64,000 nt of DNA from Variovorax brevis (GTDB lineage Bacteria > Pseudomonadota > Gammaproteobacteria > Burkholderiales > Burkholderiaceae_C), in NCBI RefSeq assembly GCF_030317105.1, contig NZ_JASZYG010000001.1, positions 372,001-436,000 on the forward strand, in the 5' to 3' direction. Position numbers and translations under genes: made by a program. Below are positions 43,449 to 52,041 of this stretch, piece after piece (position 1 is the first letter of the stretch; each line of letters starts with the position of its first letter). The notes below the pieces were generated by a model, which was given only the letters and a program-made list of their open reading frames with translations, was not told the DNA's origin and made no database searches.

Positions 43449-44630
43449 CTCGCGCACGGTGAAAGATCTGGTCTCAGGCTCTGGCATATTGTTCAATGAC
43501 CGCGGGCAGCAATCATTGAAGGGCGTTCCCGGAAAGTAGCAACTGTGCTCTGTCACGCATTGATCGGTCGCCGCGACATATGCTGCGAGACCCACCTTCG
43601 GGCTTGGCCGAATCGGTGGCAAAAATGCTTCGCCACCATAGAGAGGGGGAAAGAGGGGGTTCAATGCCTGCAATCGGCCCACGAACTCTTCGACGTCACG
43701 CTTGCCGTGACGAAGTGGGATGAGCCCGTTTTTCGTGTGCCCCAGAATGTCACCGAAACCTTCAGCGCTGTTTCCCGCCAAATGACGGCAAAGGTGCAAA
43801 ACCTGCTTCGCCGATGCTGCCGCAAACGGCAGCTCATATTTGCATTGCAGCCACTCCGAGGGATACCTCCAAGGGCGACAAGGGGCCCAGCCGAGCCTGT
43901 GGAGCAGTTGCAGCCAAGGGCAGCAACCAGTCTTGAAGCGACATTACCCTCCGGAGCGATGGGTTCGTCTCTCTTCGAATCCCGCTCTTACCCAAGTGAA
44001 ATTCGTCATGTAGATGACAAAGGAGGCAAAGACGCGCCTGCCGCGTTCGTTCGACTTGGCTCCGCTGTGCGCAGCAAGTCGTGTGACACGGGGTAGCTGG
44101 CCCGTGTGGCGGCATCGTTCAGGGTCAGCCACGCATGTTGACGATACTTCTCCTTGCCCTTCTCCTTTCGCAGCCCTCTGCCCATGGCCTCCATGAGGTA
44201 GAAGCTGGTGGTGACCTCGATGTGATTTCGGCCATGCACCCGACTTGACCGGGCTCGATCGAACATCTGGAATTCGCCACATCTGGTCCCATGCGGGGCC
44301 TTTCGCGCTCAACGGATAGGGTACGCAAGCCGCGGTGAAAACATCCTCCAAAAGAATGGTCCGTATCGACAGCGGATTATTCGACGCCCGCGGCAACGAG
44401 CCGCTATCACATCGGTTGGGCTCAAGTACGGCGCCTGGAGGTTCAGAACCACGCTGGCGAGCTTCACCGCCAAGACTTCAACGCAGCGTTGGCAGTTGTT
44501 CCCGCACGCGGGGCGAACTCATGCTGTGAGCCACAGTCCGGCAGACCATTGACACCAAGCACCCTCTCCATTTTTCCGCAACCGGACAGGGACGCACATT
44601 GAGTACATCAATACGGAATTTCGCACCTGT
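43449..44630. other. About 1.2 kb without a convincing gene
   Basis: Short ORFs on both strands (for example 43545-44096 on + and 44006-44266 on -) show no family pattern, no good ribosome site and irregular codon use. I read this as decayed accessory DNA between the IS-bounded segment and the molybdenum-hydroxylase operon. Confidence 0.5.
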
Positions 44631-45617
44631 CTAATCGAGCTGAACTCCGCTGCGTCTGACCGCCTCGCCCCAGTGGGCGTATTCGCTCCGCACGAAAGCC
44701 GCCGCTTCCGCCGGGCTCTTGCTGAACCTCGGAATGGTGCCAATCTGCCGCATGCGTGCATCGACTTCGGGCGTCTGCATGGCCTTGTTCATTGCCACAA
44801 AGGTGCTTTCCACCAACTTGCTGTTCGTGCCGGCAGGATAGAGAAGCATCAGCCAGGTGACGGCGCTGAAATCCTTGAAGCCTTGCTCCGCAATGGTCGG
44901 CACGTTCGGCATCGTGCTCAGCCGCGTGGTCGTGCCCACGCCCAGCGCCTTGAGGCGACCGGACTGGACAAAGGGCTGCACGGCCGCTGCCGTCTCCAGG
45001 GCGAGAGACACCTGACCCGCGACCACGTCCGTCAGGCCGGGGCCACTGCCCTTGTAGGGCACATGCAGGATGTCGATGCCCGCACGGCGCTTGAAGTCTT
45101 CCATGGCCAAGTGGGACACCGTGCCGTTGCCTGAGGACGCGTTCGTCAACTTGCCCGGGTTCTCCTTGGCGTAGCGCACCAGCTGCTCCACGTTGCTGAA
45201 GGGCAGCGATGGATTGCATACCAGCACAAAAGGAAGGTCGCCGAGCAGTCCCACCGGCACGAAGTCCTTCATCGAGTCGTAGGGCACCGACTTGTACATG
45301 TGCGGGTTGGTCGCGACGGCGGACATGTGCGTGAGCATCATGACGCTGCCATCGGCCGGGGATTTTGCAAGCGCCCCCATGGCGAGACTTCCACCTTGGC
45401 CCGGCTTGTTGTCGACGATGTAATTGGCACCGGTCACGGCGGGCAGCTTGTTGGCGAGCAGCCGGGCCACGATGTCGGTGGCCTGTCCGGCAGGGAATCC
45501 GACGAGGATCTTCACGACCTGCGATCCATTGGAAAGCTGAGCGCGTGTTGCCCCGGCGAAGCTGACGCCTGCAGCAGCAAGGACGACGCTGCGTCGGGTG
45601 ATTCCAGCATTCTTCAT
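44631..45617 (-). CDS. Bug family tripartite tricarboxylate transporter substrate-binding protein
   Basis: 328-residue periplasmic binding protein. Signal sequence MKNAGITRRSVVLAAAGVSFAGATRA carries a twin-arginine-like start. The mature part shows ILVGFPAGQATDIVARLLANKL, DNKPGQGGSLAMGALAKSPADG and VPYKGSGPGLTDVVAGQV, all Bug/TctC hallmarks. Start 45617 has GGAGA seven bases upstream; an alternative ATG at 45629 is less well placed. It is the last gene of the molybdenum-hydroxylase operon and probably binds that pathway's substrate. No TctA/TctB partners are seen. Confidence 0.92.
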   Translation of the reverse strand: MKNAGITRRSVVLAAAGVSFAGATRAQLSNGSQVVKILVGFPAGQATDIVARLLANKLPAVTGANYIVDNKPGQGGSLAMGALAKSPADGSVMMLTHMSAVATNPHMYKSVPYDSMKDFVPVGLLGDLPFVLVCNPSLPFSNVEQLVRYAKENPGKLTNASSGNGTVSHLAMEDFKRRAGIDILHVPYKGSGPGLTDVVAGQVSLALETAAAVQPFVQSGRLKALGVGTTTRLSTMPNVPTIAEQGFKDFSAVTWLMLLYPAGTNSKLVESTFVAMNKAMQTPEVDARMRQIGTIPRFSKSPAEAAAFVRSEYAHWGEAVRRSGVQLD

Positions 45618-45663
45618 GTCTGTCTCCATCAATCTGTCAGTGGGTGGTGGAAGATGTCGCCGC

Positions 45664-46359
45664 TCAGCGTGCGAACAAGACGCCTGCCAGCGTCGCGAAG
45701 GAGCCGATGGCTGCCGCAATGGCAAGCCACCAACCGGGCACCTGCACGCCAGCAGGGACGATTGCCGCCGGCTGGACGACGGGGACTGCTGGCGCTGCAG
45801 GGGCCACCACAGCGCCAGTGTCGTCGAGGCCTGGCGATGTCGGCACCGCATTGCCTGCTTGACCTGCGGAAGTTTTCGCAATGGGCACCGCCACGAGCGC
45901 GCTCTTTGCCGCTGCCGGCACGTCGCCCAATTGCGCCTTGAATGCCTTGAAGAAGTCGTCGGCCATCTTGCGCGCGACGCTGTCGATGAGCCGCGAACCC
46001 ACCTGTGCGAGCTTGCCGCCCACCTGCGCCTCGGCGGTGTAGGTAAGCTCCGTCTGGCCGTTGGATTCGGTCAGCTTGACGGAGGAGTTTCCCTTGCCGA
46101 AGCCGATCGCTCCTCCCTGTCCCTCGAACAACATGGTGCAGGAGCCGGGCGCATCGACATCCGACATCTTGAGCAGCCCTTTGAAGCGCGCACGCAGCGG
46201 ACCGATGGCTGCGGCGACGATCACCTTGAATTCCTCCGCGGATGTCCGCTCAACGGACTCGCAGCCGGGCAGGCTCAATTTCAGGATGTCGGGATCGTTC
46301 AGTGCGTCCCAGACGCGTTGGCGTGGGGCCGCGATGGTTTGTGTGCCGGTGATTTCCAT
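45664..46359 (-). CDS. coxG: CoxG-like carbon monoxide dehydrogenase subunit G family protein
   Basis: 231 residues. The first 150 form a START/SRPBCC-type CoxG domain (SLPGCESVERTSAEEFKV, AQVGGKLAQVGSRLIDSVARKMADDFF). A Pro/Ala-rich linker and a C-terminal membrane anchor (WWLAIAAAIGSFATLAGVLF) follow. In Oligotropha, CoxG recruits CO dehydrogenase to the membrane. Here it would tether the CoxLMS-like hydroxylase of the same operon to the inner membrane, close to the respiratory chain (inference from family). Confidence 0.88.
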   Translation of the reverse strand: MEITGTQTIAAPRQRVWDALNDPDILKLSLPGCESVERTSAEEFKVIVAAAIGPLRARFKGLLKMSDVDAPGSCTMLFEGQGGAIGFGKGNSSVKLTESNGQTELTYTAEAQVGGKLAQVGSRLIDSVARKMADDFFKAFKAQLGDVPAAAKSALVAVPIAKTSAGQAGNAVPTSPGLDDTGAVVAPAAPAVPVVQPAAIVPAGVQVPGWWLAIAAAIGSFATLAGVLFAR

Positions 46360-46369
46360 GATGGCTGCC

Positions 46370-47104
46370 TCAATGCGTGTTCTTCTTCATTGCACCCGCC
46401 GTGTTCACCATGGAATGCAGGCTGCGCGCATAGTCGATGGCAGCCTGCTCGTCCATGCGAGGCGCCACGCGCAGGTATTCCTTGAGGCCCAGGATCGCCG
46501 GGCGCGGGCGAGACAACAGCACGCCGACGAAGCGATCCACTTCGGCGTCCAGCTTGGCGTCCGGCACCACCTGGCTGACAAGTCCATAGGCCAGGGCGCG
46601 CTGCGCGTCGATGAAATCGGTGGAGTACGCCATCCAGAGAATGGCGTTGCGGTTCATGCGGTCGTATACCGCCGACATCACCATCGTCGGCATCACGTTG
46701 TGGCCGATCTCCGGAATGTTGAACGTGGCGGTGTCGCTGGCGAAGCTGACGTCACACAAGGACGCGATCGCTGTGCCGAAGCCCATGCAACGCCCCTTGA
46801 TCACGCCGATGATCGGCACCTTCGCACCGCGCATGGCCTGGTAGCTGCCGAAGATGCCGTCGTATTCATCGCGGCGGGTATACGCCTCGGAGGCTGCGGG
46901 CGTCGGCCCGGCATCGCGAATCCGGCCGGTGCAGAAGTCCGGGCCGGCGCTGCGCAGCAGGACGGCATCGGACGTCTGATGGGCGGTTGCCAACAGTTGC
47001 GACAAGGCCGAAGCCATGCTGTCCGAAACGCCGTTGTCTTCGGTGCGGTTGAGGGTCACGGACAACAGGCGGCCCTGCTGTTCGATGATGAGTTGGGGGT
47101 GCAT
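46370..47104 (-). CDS. Enoyl-CoA hydratase/isomerase family protein
   Basis: 244-residue crotonase-fold protein. The oxyanion-hole segment PIIGVIKGRCMGFGTAIASLCDVSFAS and the following TFNIPEIGHNVMPTMVM, with a Glu in the usual catalytic neighbourhood, are visible. It is slightly shorter than the usual 255-260 residues. Family members hydrate, isomerise or hydrolyse acyl-CoA esters. Its place in this operon implies a CoA-bound intermediate, although no CoA ligase is present here. Confidence 0.85.
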   Translation of the reverse strand: MHPQLIIEQQGRLLSVTLNRTEDNGVSDSMASALSQLLATAHQTSDAVLLRSAGPDFCTGRIRDAGPTPAASEAYTRRDEYDGIFGSYQAMRGAKVPIIGVIKGRCMGFGTAIASLCDVSFASDTATFNIPEIGHNVMPTMVMSAVYDRMNRNAILWMAYSTDFIDAQRALAYGLVSQVVPDAKLDAEVDRFVGVLLSRPRPAILGLKEYLRVAPRMDEQAAIDYARSLHSMVNTAGAMKKNTH

Positions 47105-47133
47105 GAGAGTCTCCGTGGGTCAGTGGGTGGGGG

Positions 47134-47958
47134 TTATTGGCGGACCTGCTCGAAGTGGCGCAGCAGCGCCGCGTTGAACGCAGTGGGTTGGTCGACGTTG
47201 GGCAAGTGCCCCGCGTGGGCAATCGTTTCGAGCGCAGCGCCCGGGATGCGCTGTTGCAGGGTGCGCATCGCCTCGGGCAGCACGCCATCGTTCGAGCCGA
47301 CGATCAGCGTGGTGGGAGTTGCAATGCGCGCCACATCGGCGAGGTAGTCCAGGCCCTGTATGGCCCGGGCGCATCCGACAAACCCTTTGACCGAGGTGGA
47401 AGCAGCGATGCCCTGAAGTCGGCTGGAAGTCTCGGGGTTCGCAGCAACGAACTCCTTTCCAAACCAGCGCTCGATCGTCGGTCCGGCAAGCGGTGCGCAG
47501 GTCCCGTGCTCATTGGCAAGCGCGATGCGCTCGTCCCAGGGCACGGACACTGCAGGCGGTGCGTCGGCTCTCGCGGCGCACAGCACGAGGCTCAGGAGCC
47601 GCGCACCATGCTGGATGCCCAGCCCGAACCCGCTCATGCCGCCAAGAGACAGCCCCACGTAGTGCGCCCTCGCGATGCCCAGTGCATCCAGCACCGCGAT
47701 GGTGTCCGCGGCCAGGCCGTCCATGGTGACTGCGTGGGCCGTTGGCACCGGGGAATCTCCGTGGCCCGTGGTATCGATGCGAACCACATGCCAACCTTGC
47801 CCGGCGAGGAGTGCGGCCTGCTCGTCCCACATGAGGCCGGACGACAGGATGGAGTGGGTCATGACGATGGCCGGGTCTTTCGGATCGCCTTGCAGGCGCA
47901 CCGACAGTTCTCCGTGGTGGCCGCGCACACGGCGCTGCTGGATGTCTGAGTTCGTCAT
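47134..47958 (-). CDS. Alpha/beta hydrolase, 3-oxoadipate enol-lactonase-like
   Basis: 274 residues. Oxyanion strand IVMTHSILSSGLMW, nucleophile elbow GLSLGGMSG, Asp in LIVGSNDGVLP and His in AHAGHLPNV form the PcaD-like arrangement. The start at 47958 overlaps the large-subunit gene by four bases (ATGA); the much longer open frame upstream is a shadow of that gene. It may hydrolyse a lactone, ester or C-C bond after hydroxylation of a ring substrate. Confidence 0.85.
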   Translation of the reverse strand: MTNSDIQQRRVRGHHGELSVRLQGDPKDPAIVMTHSILSSGLMWDEQAALLAGQGWHVVRIDTTGHGDSPVPTAHAVTMDGLAADTIAVLDALGIARAHYVGLSLGGMSGFGLGIQHGARLLSLVLCAARADAPPAVSVPWDERIALANEHGTCAPLAGPTIERWFGKEFVAANPETSSRLQGIAASTSVKGFVGCARAIQGLDYLADVARIATPTTLIVGSNDGVLPEAMRTLQQRIPGAALETIAHAGHLPNVDQPTAFNAALLRHFEQVRQ

Positions 47959-50372
47959 TCGGATTCCTTCACCCCGGCCGCGCGCAGGGCGCGCCAGACG
48001 GCTTGCGGCGTCATGGGCAGTTCGTTGATGTTTGCGCCGACCGGAGCGAGCGCGTCGTTGATGGCGCTGGCGATCGCAGCGGGGCCGCCGAGGTATCCGG
48101 CCTCGCCAGAGCCTTTCTGACCGAATACCGTCAGAGGCGATGGCGTGCAGTGGTCGACGATGGTGATCGAGGGCACCTCTTCCGCACTGGGCAGGAGGTA
48201 GTCCATGAAGGTGCCCGAGAGCAGTTGCCCTTCTTCGGAGAAGGCAAACTTCTCGAGCAGTGCAGCGCCCAATCCATGGGCGACACCGCCGTAGGTCATG
48301 CCGTGGACCACGTCCGGGCTGATCATCACGCCGCAGTCGTGGCCGACGGCGTAGCGATGCAGGTGTGTCTTGCCGGTCTGCTGGTCGATGCTGGCGAGCA
48401 CGACGTGCGACTCGAAGGAGTGGCACGGGTACATCTGCACGCGCCCGTCCTCTGTGGGCATCTTGCCGCCCGTGGGCACTTCCCAGCAAAACTTCTCCTG
48501 CAGTCCGGGCTCCATGCCCGAGGGCATGCAGTGGTACTTGCGGTGGGCGATTTGTACGAGTTCGTCCCAGGTCATTCGGCGAGCCGGATCGGCCTGCACA
48601 AGGACGTTGCCGTCCTCATAGACCAGCTCTTCTTCTGCCACCTCCAGGTTGTGCGCAGCGATCGTGAGCAGCTTGTTTTTGAGGATCTTTGCGGCACCGG
48701 CCGCGGCGCCGCCGAGCATGATGGCCATGCGGCTGCCCACCGGGCTGTTCGATGGCAGCGCGTTGAGCGAATCCGCATGCAGAACGCGGATGCTGTCCGG
48801 CTCTCGCTGCAGCACTTCGCCGACCACGGTCGACACCAGCGTCTCATGCGCCTGCCCCGAGGTGGACGTGCCCATCAAGGCCGTCACCGCACCATTGAGG
48901 TCGATGCGGATGAGGCAGGAATCCATCCACGTCGTCGTCTCGTTCTTCGGATTGAAGAGGGGCTCGAAGGCGGAATTGCCGCCGGAAGGCTCGAGGCAGG
49001 TGGACACGCCGATGCCTGCCAGCAAGCCTTTGGACCGCAGCGCGTCCCGCTGCTGGAGCAGCTCGTCGTATCCCGCCGCCGCGAGCGCCTTGTCCATCAC
49101 GGCCTCGAAGTCGCCCGAGTCGTACCAGGTGCCGCTCGGAATCAGGTAGGGGAATGAGTCCTTGTGAATCAGGTTCTTGCGCCGAAGCTCAACGCGGTCC
49201 ATGCCGAGGTAGCGGGCGACCCTGTCGATGCCCGTTTCGATGGCGTAGTTGGTCGGCGCCTGGCCGAAGCCACGCACCGCTTCCTGCGGCGTCTTGTTGG
49301 TCATCACCGAGTAGGCGTCGTACTCGACGCTGGCGATCTTGTACGGCCCCACGATGGCGCCCACGGGCTTGCCAAGCTGCAGGGGAGAGCGACCGGAATA
49401 CGCGCCGATGTCATCGATGGCGCGCATGCGCATCGACTGGATGGCGCCATCGCCATTGAAGGCCAGGCTGACCTCGAAGATTCGGTCCGGCCCCTGCATG
49501 TCGCCGCCGCGCATGTTCTCCAGCCTGTCTTCCAGGAAGCGCACCGGCCGACCCAGCTTGCGAGCCAGGAAGCCCACCAGGATTGTGTGCTTGAGGCCGC
49601 GCTTCAAGCCGTAGCTGCCGCCCACGTCCACGTCGAAGTGCACGCGCACGCCGTTGCCGGGCAGGCGCAGGCACTTGGCCAGCAGGTCGGGATACTTGGG
49701 CATCTGGATCGAGGCCCAGACATCCAGGATCTGCGTCGCATCGTTCCAGCTGCAGGTGGCGACGAAGGTCTCGATCGGCACGGTGGAGCTGCGCGCCCAC
49801 CGCGCCCGGTAGCTCAGCTGGTGCTCCGCTGCAGCGAAGTGCTCGTCGACCTCACCCCAGGTGAACTTGCGGTTCCAGATGATGTTGCCGCCGTGCGCCG
49901 GGTGCACCTTGGGCGCATCGGGCGCCATGGCTGCCTCGGGATCCACCACGTGAGGCGTGGGCTCGTACTCGACATTGACCAGCTCGGCGGCATCCTCGGC
50001 CAGGGCGCGGGTCTCCGCCACGACGGCGACGACCCACTCGCCGGCATAGCGCACCACGCCCCGCGCCAGCGGGTAGCGCGCCACTTTGGGCGCGTCGACC
50101 CCGGGCAGCATGGGATCGATGGCGTCATTGAGTTCCTCGCCGGTCAGTGCCTCGTGCACCCCCGGCATCTCCAGCGCGGCAGACGTGTCGATGGACAGGA
50201 TCCGGGCGCTCGCATAGGGACTGGCAACGATGGCCACATGCAGCAGTCCCGCCGGGACCACGTCGGCCGCATAGTGGCCCTGGCCCGTGACGAAGCGACG
50301 GTGTTCCACCGCCCGGCGATGCCGGCCGACGTATTTGAAAGCCTGGTAGGCAGGGTGCTTCGGATCAGCCAT
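47955..50372 (-). CDS. Molybdopterin-binding large subunit, xanthine dehydrogenase/CoxL family
   Basis: 805 residues, the catalytic subunit of a molybdenum hydroxylase. N-terminal RFVTGQGHYAADV and the MoCo-binding C-terminal half with VRGFGQAPTNYAIE and the active-site Glu in GSGEAGYLGGPAA are present. The diagnostic form-I CO dehydrogenase loop AYxCSFR is not: VRGFGQ occupies that place. So it is a hydroxylase of an organic substrate (for example an N-heterocycle or aromatic CoA ester), not a proven CO oxidase. The start at 50372 overlaps the 2Fe-2S gene by eight bases. Confidence 0.9.
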   Translation of the reverse strand: MADPKHPAYQAFKYVGRHRRAVEHRRFVTGQGHYAADVVPAGLLHVAIVASPYASARILSIDTSAALEMPGVHEALTGEELNDAIDPMLPGVDAPKVARYPLARGVVRYAGEWVVAVVAETRALAEDAAELVNVEYEPTPHVVDPEAAMAPDAPKVHPAHGGNIIWNRKFTWGEVDEHFAAAEHQLSYRARWARSSTVPIETFVATCSWNDATQILDVWASIQMPKYPDLLAKCLRLPGNGVRVHFDVDVGGSYGLKRGLKHTILVGFLARKLGRPVRFLEDRLENMRGGDMQGPDRIFEVSLAFNGDGAIQSMRMRAIDDIGAYSGRSPLQLGKPVGAIVGPYKIASVEYDAYSVMTNKTPQEAVRGFGQAPTNYAIETGIDRVARYLGMDRVELRRKNLIHKDSFPYLIPSGTWYDSGDFEAVMDKALAAAGYDELLQQRDALRSKGLLAGIGVSTCLEPSGGNSAFEPLFNPKNETTTWMDSCLIRIDLNGAVTALMGTSTSGQAHETLVSTVVGEVLQREPDSIRVLHADSLNALPSNSPVGSRMAIMLGGAAAGAAKILKNKLLTIAAHNLEVAEEELVYEDGNVLVQADPARRMTWDELVQIAHRKYHCMPSGMEPGLQEKFCWEVPTGGKMPTEDGRVQMYPCHSFESHVVLASIDQQTGKTHLHRYAVGHDCGVMISPDVVHGMTYGGVAHGLGAALLEKFAFSEEGQLLSGTFMDYLLPSAEEVPSITIVDHCTPSPLTVFGQKGSGEAGYLGGPAAIASAINDALAPVGANINELPMTPQAVWRALRAAGVKESE

Positions 50373-50889
50373 GGGACACCTCCTCGCGCTTGCCTTGGGC
50401 TTGCTTGACCTCATATCCCGGCGAGGTGGCCAGCTTCACGGCATCAACGATCTGTTGGTAGCCGGTGCAGCGGCAGAGGTTGCCGCCGATCGCGTCACGG
50501 ATCTGGGCCTCGCTGGGTTGCGGCGTGCGCTCCACCAGTGCATGACAGGCGACCAGCATTCCCGGCGTGCAGTAGCCGCACTGCAGCGCGTGCGTTTCGC
50601 AGAAGGCGTCCTGGATCTTCGACAGGCATCCGCGCTGCGGCGCCAGGCCCTCGACGGTGGTCACCGACATGCCATCGGCCTGGACGGCGAACATGCAGCA
50701 GGAACGCACAGGCTCACCGTCCAGCAAGACGGAACACGCACCGCAGATGCCGTGTTCGCACCCCACGTGGGTCCCGGTGAGGCCCAGGTGGTCGCGCACG
50801 AAGTCGACCAGTGTGGTGCGCGCTTCGATGGCGCGGGGCTGTATGACGCCGTTGACCTTGATTTCTACGGTCACAAGGGAGGAAGACAT
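50365..50889 (-). CDS. 2Fe-2S subunit, xanthine dehydrogenase/CoxS family
   Basis: 174 residues with both iron-sulfur sites. The plant-ferredoxin-like cluster uses Cys44, Cys49, Cys52 and Cys64 (CEHGICGACSVLLDG). The second uses Cys104, Cys107, Cys139 and Cys141 (CGYC and CRC). Electrons pass from Mo through both clusters to FAD of the CoxM-like subunit. The C-terminus is slightly longer than usual. It follows the CoxM-like gene by 18 bases. Confidence 0.93.
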   Translation of the reverse strand: MSSSLVTVEIKVNGVIQPRAIEARTTLVDFVRDHLGLTGTHVGCEHGICGACSVLLDGEPVRSCCMFAVQADGMSVTTVEGLAPQRGCLSKIQDAFCETHALQCGYCTPGMLVACHALVERTPQPSEAQIRDAIGGNLCRCTGYQQIVDAVKLATSPGYEVKQAQGKREEVSHG

Positions 50890-50907
50890 GGCGGTTGCTT
50901 TCTTGTC

Positions 50908-51798
50908 TCAGTGTTGAAGGGTGGATGCGGGGCTATGCGCCTGGACGGCTTTGAGCAGGACGCGCGTGAGCATCACGACGCCCAGATGGCGCCGGTAGTC
51001 GGCGCTCGCATGCAGGTCCGAACCCGGCTCGGTCTGTTGCATGGCGGCTTGGGCCATTTCCCTGGCCATGGCCGAATCGATGCGATAGCCGACCAACTGC
51101 CGGGCCAGTTCGGGGAATGCCCTTGGCGTGCCATCCACCCCGCCGACGCCGAAGGCCACGCGGCGGCAGACGCCGTCTGCATCCAGTTCGATCTGGCAGG
51201 CGGCAGAAGCCATGGCGAAGTCGCCACTGCGCATCGCGGTTTCATCGAAGGCTGTGGTGACGGTGCCTTGCCACACCGGCCACTCGATTCCGACGAGGCA
51301 TTCGGTTTCACCGGTAGCAGTAAACATGGGGCCGAGAAAGAATTCCTGTGCGGAAACGTGGCGCTCTCCATCGGCCTGGCTTCGCAGCCGCAGCGTCGCA
51401 TCGAGCACCGCTGCAGCCAGCGGCAGTTCGGCCGAGGGGTCCGCGTGAACCAGGCTGCCGCCGACCGTCCCGCGATTGCGCGTCTGGATATGTCCCACCC
51501 AGCGCAAGGCGTCGCGAACCAGCGGCAGCGCCGCATGAAGTTCAGTCCCGTGCTCCACTGTCCGCTGCCGGGTCGTGGCGCCCATCCGGACCCTGTCCGC
51601 CTCGATGCTTACCTGCCGCAGATCGGCAAGGCGGTAGATGTCCAGAAGCACAGTGGGCCTTGCGAGGCGCATCGCCATCATGGGAACAAGGCTCTGTCCA
51701 CCGGCGATCGCCTTGGCATCCATGCCGTACTGGTTCAGGCAGTCCAGCGCGTGCTCCAGGGATTCCGCGCGGACGTAGTCGAAGGGTGCTGCTTTCAT
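50908..51798 (-). CDS. FAD-binding subunit, xanthine dehydrogenase/CoxM family
   Basis: 296 residues. The FAD-binding motifs AIAGGQSLVPMMAMRLARP and NRGTVGGSLVHADPSAELPLAA match CoxM, and the C-terminal CO_deh_flav_C-type domain is present. The start at 51798 (MKAAPFDYVRAESLEHAL) is chosen over an earlier in-frame ATG because the family begins there. First gene of the operon and divergent from the LysR gene, with about 240 bases between them. Confidence 0.92.
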   Translation of the reverse strand: MKAAPFDYVRAESLEHALDCLNQYGMDAKAIAGGQSLVPMMAMRLARPTVLLDIYRLADLRQVSIEADRVRMGATTRQRTVEHGTELHAALPLVRDALRWVGHIQTRNRGTVGGSLVHADPSAELPLAAAVLDATLRLRSQADGERHVSAQEFFLGPMFTATGETECLVGIEWPVWQGTVTTAFDETAMRSGDFAMASAACQIELDADGVCRRVAFGVGGVDGTPRAFPELARQLVGYRIDSAMAREMAQAAMQQTEPGSDLHASADYRRHLGVVMLTRVLLKAVQAHSPASTLQH

Positions 51799-51867
51799 GT
51801 TTTCACGCGGGTTGGTTGTTGCTTCAAGTGGGGAGAGCAGGTCAGCGCGGTCGGTGGCGGCCTCAGG

Positions 51868-51876
51868 AAATCTCAC
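51868..51876 (+). promoter_or_regulatory. AAATCTCAC half-site near the CoxM start
   Basis: A 9-base match to the right half (plus spacer) of the palindrome at 51983-51997. It lies about 70 bases upstream of the CoxM-like start and could be an activation half-site of the divergent LysR protein. Confidence 0.4.
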
Positions 51877-51982
51877 ATTCCTGTGCTGCTGCGTGTTTGC
51901 TGGTCTCTTCGTTTGTCTCGTTTCGGTAGGAGAATTCTGTTTTCCCGCCGCCTTCCGGGCAATCGATCAAAACTGGCCCAGC

Positions 51983-51997
51983 GTGAGAAAATCTCAC
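51983..51997. promoter_or_regulatory. Candidate LysR operator, GTGAGA-AAA-TCTCAC
   Basis: A perfect 6-base inverted repeat with a 3-base spacer in the divergent LysR/coxM-type intergenic region, 45 bases upstream of the LysR start. It contains the T-N11-A-like symmetry of LysR boxes. The right half recurs at 51868-51876. Confidence 0.55.
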
Positions 51998-52041
51998 AGC
52001 GCGGCGCACGCCCGGACGCCGCGACTTTTGCGAGTGCCATC

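Noticed and set aside
43545..44096. 183-residue + strand ORF in the decayed tract
   Set aside because: No family pattern, no ribosome site and it overlaps a clearer minus-strand remnant region.
47955..50372. Genuine carbon monoxide dehydrogenase (CoxL)
   Set aside because: The diagnostic AYxCSFR active-site loop is missing, so CO oxidation cannot be claimed despite CoxG, CoxM and CoxS homologues.
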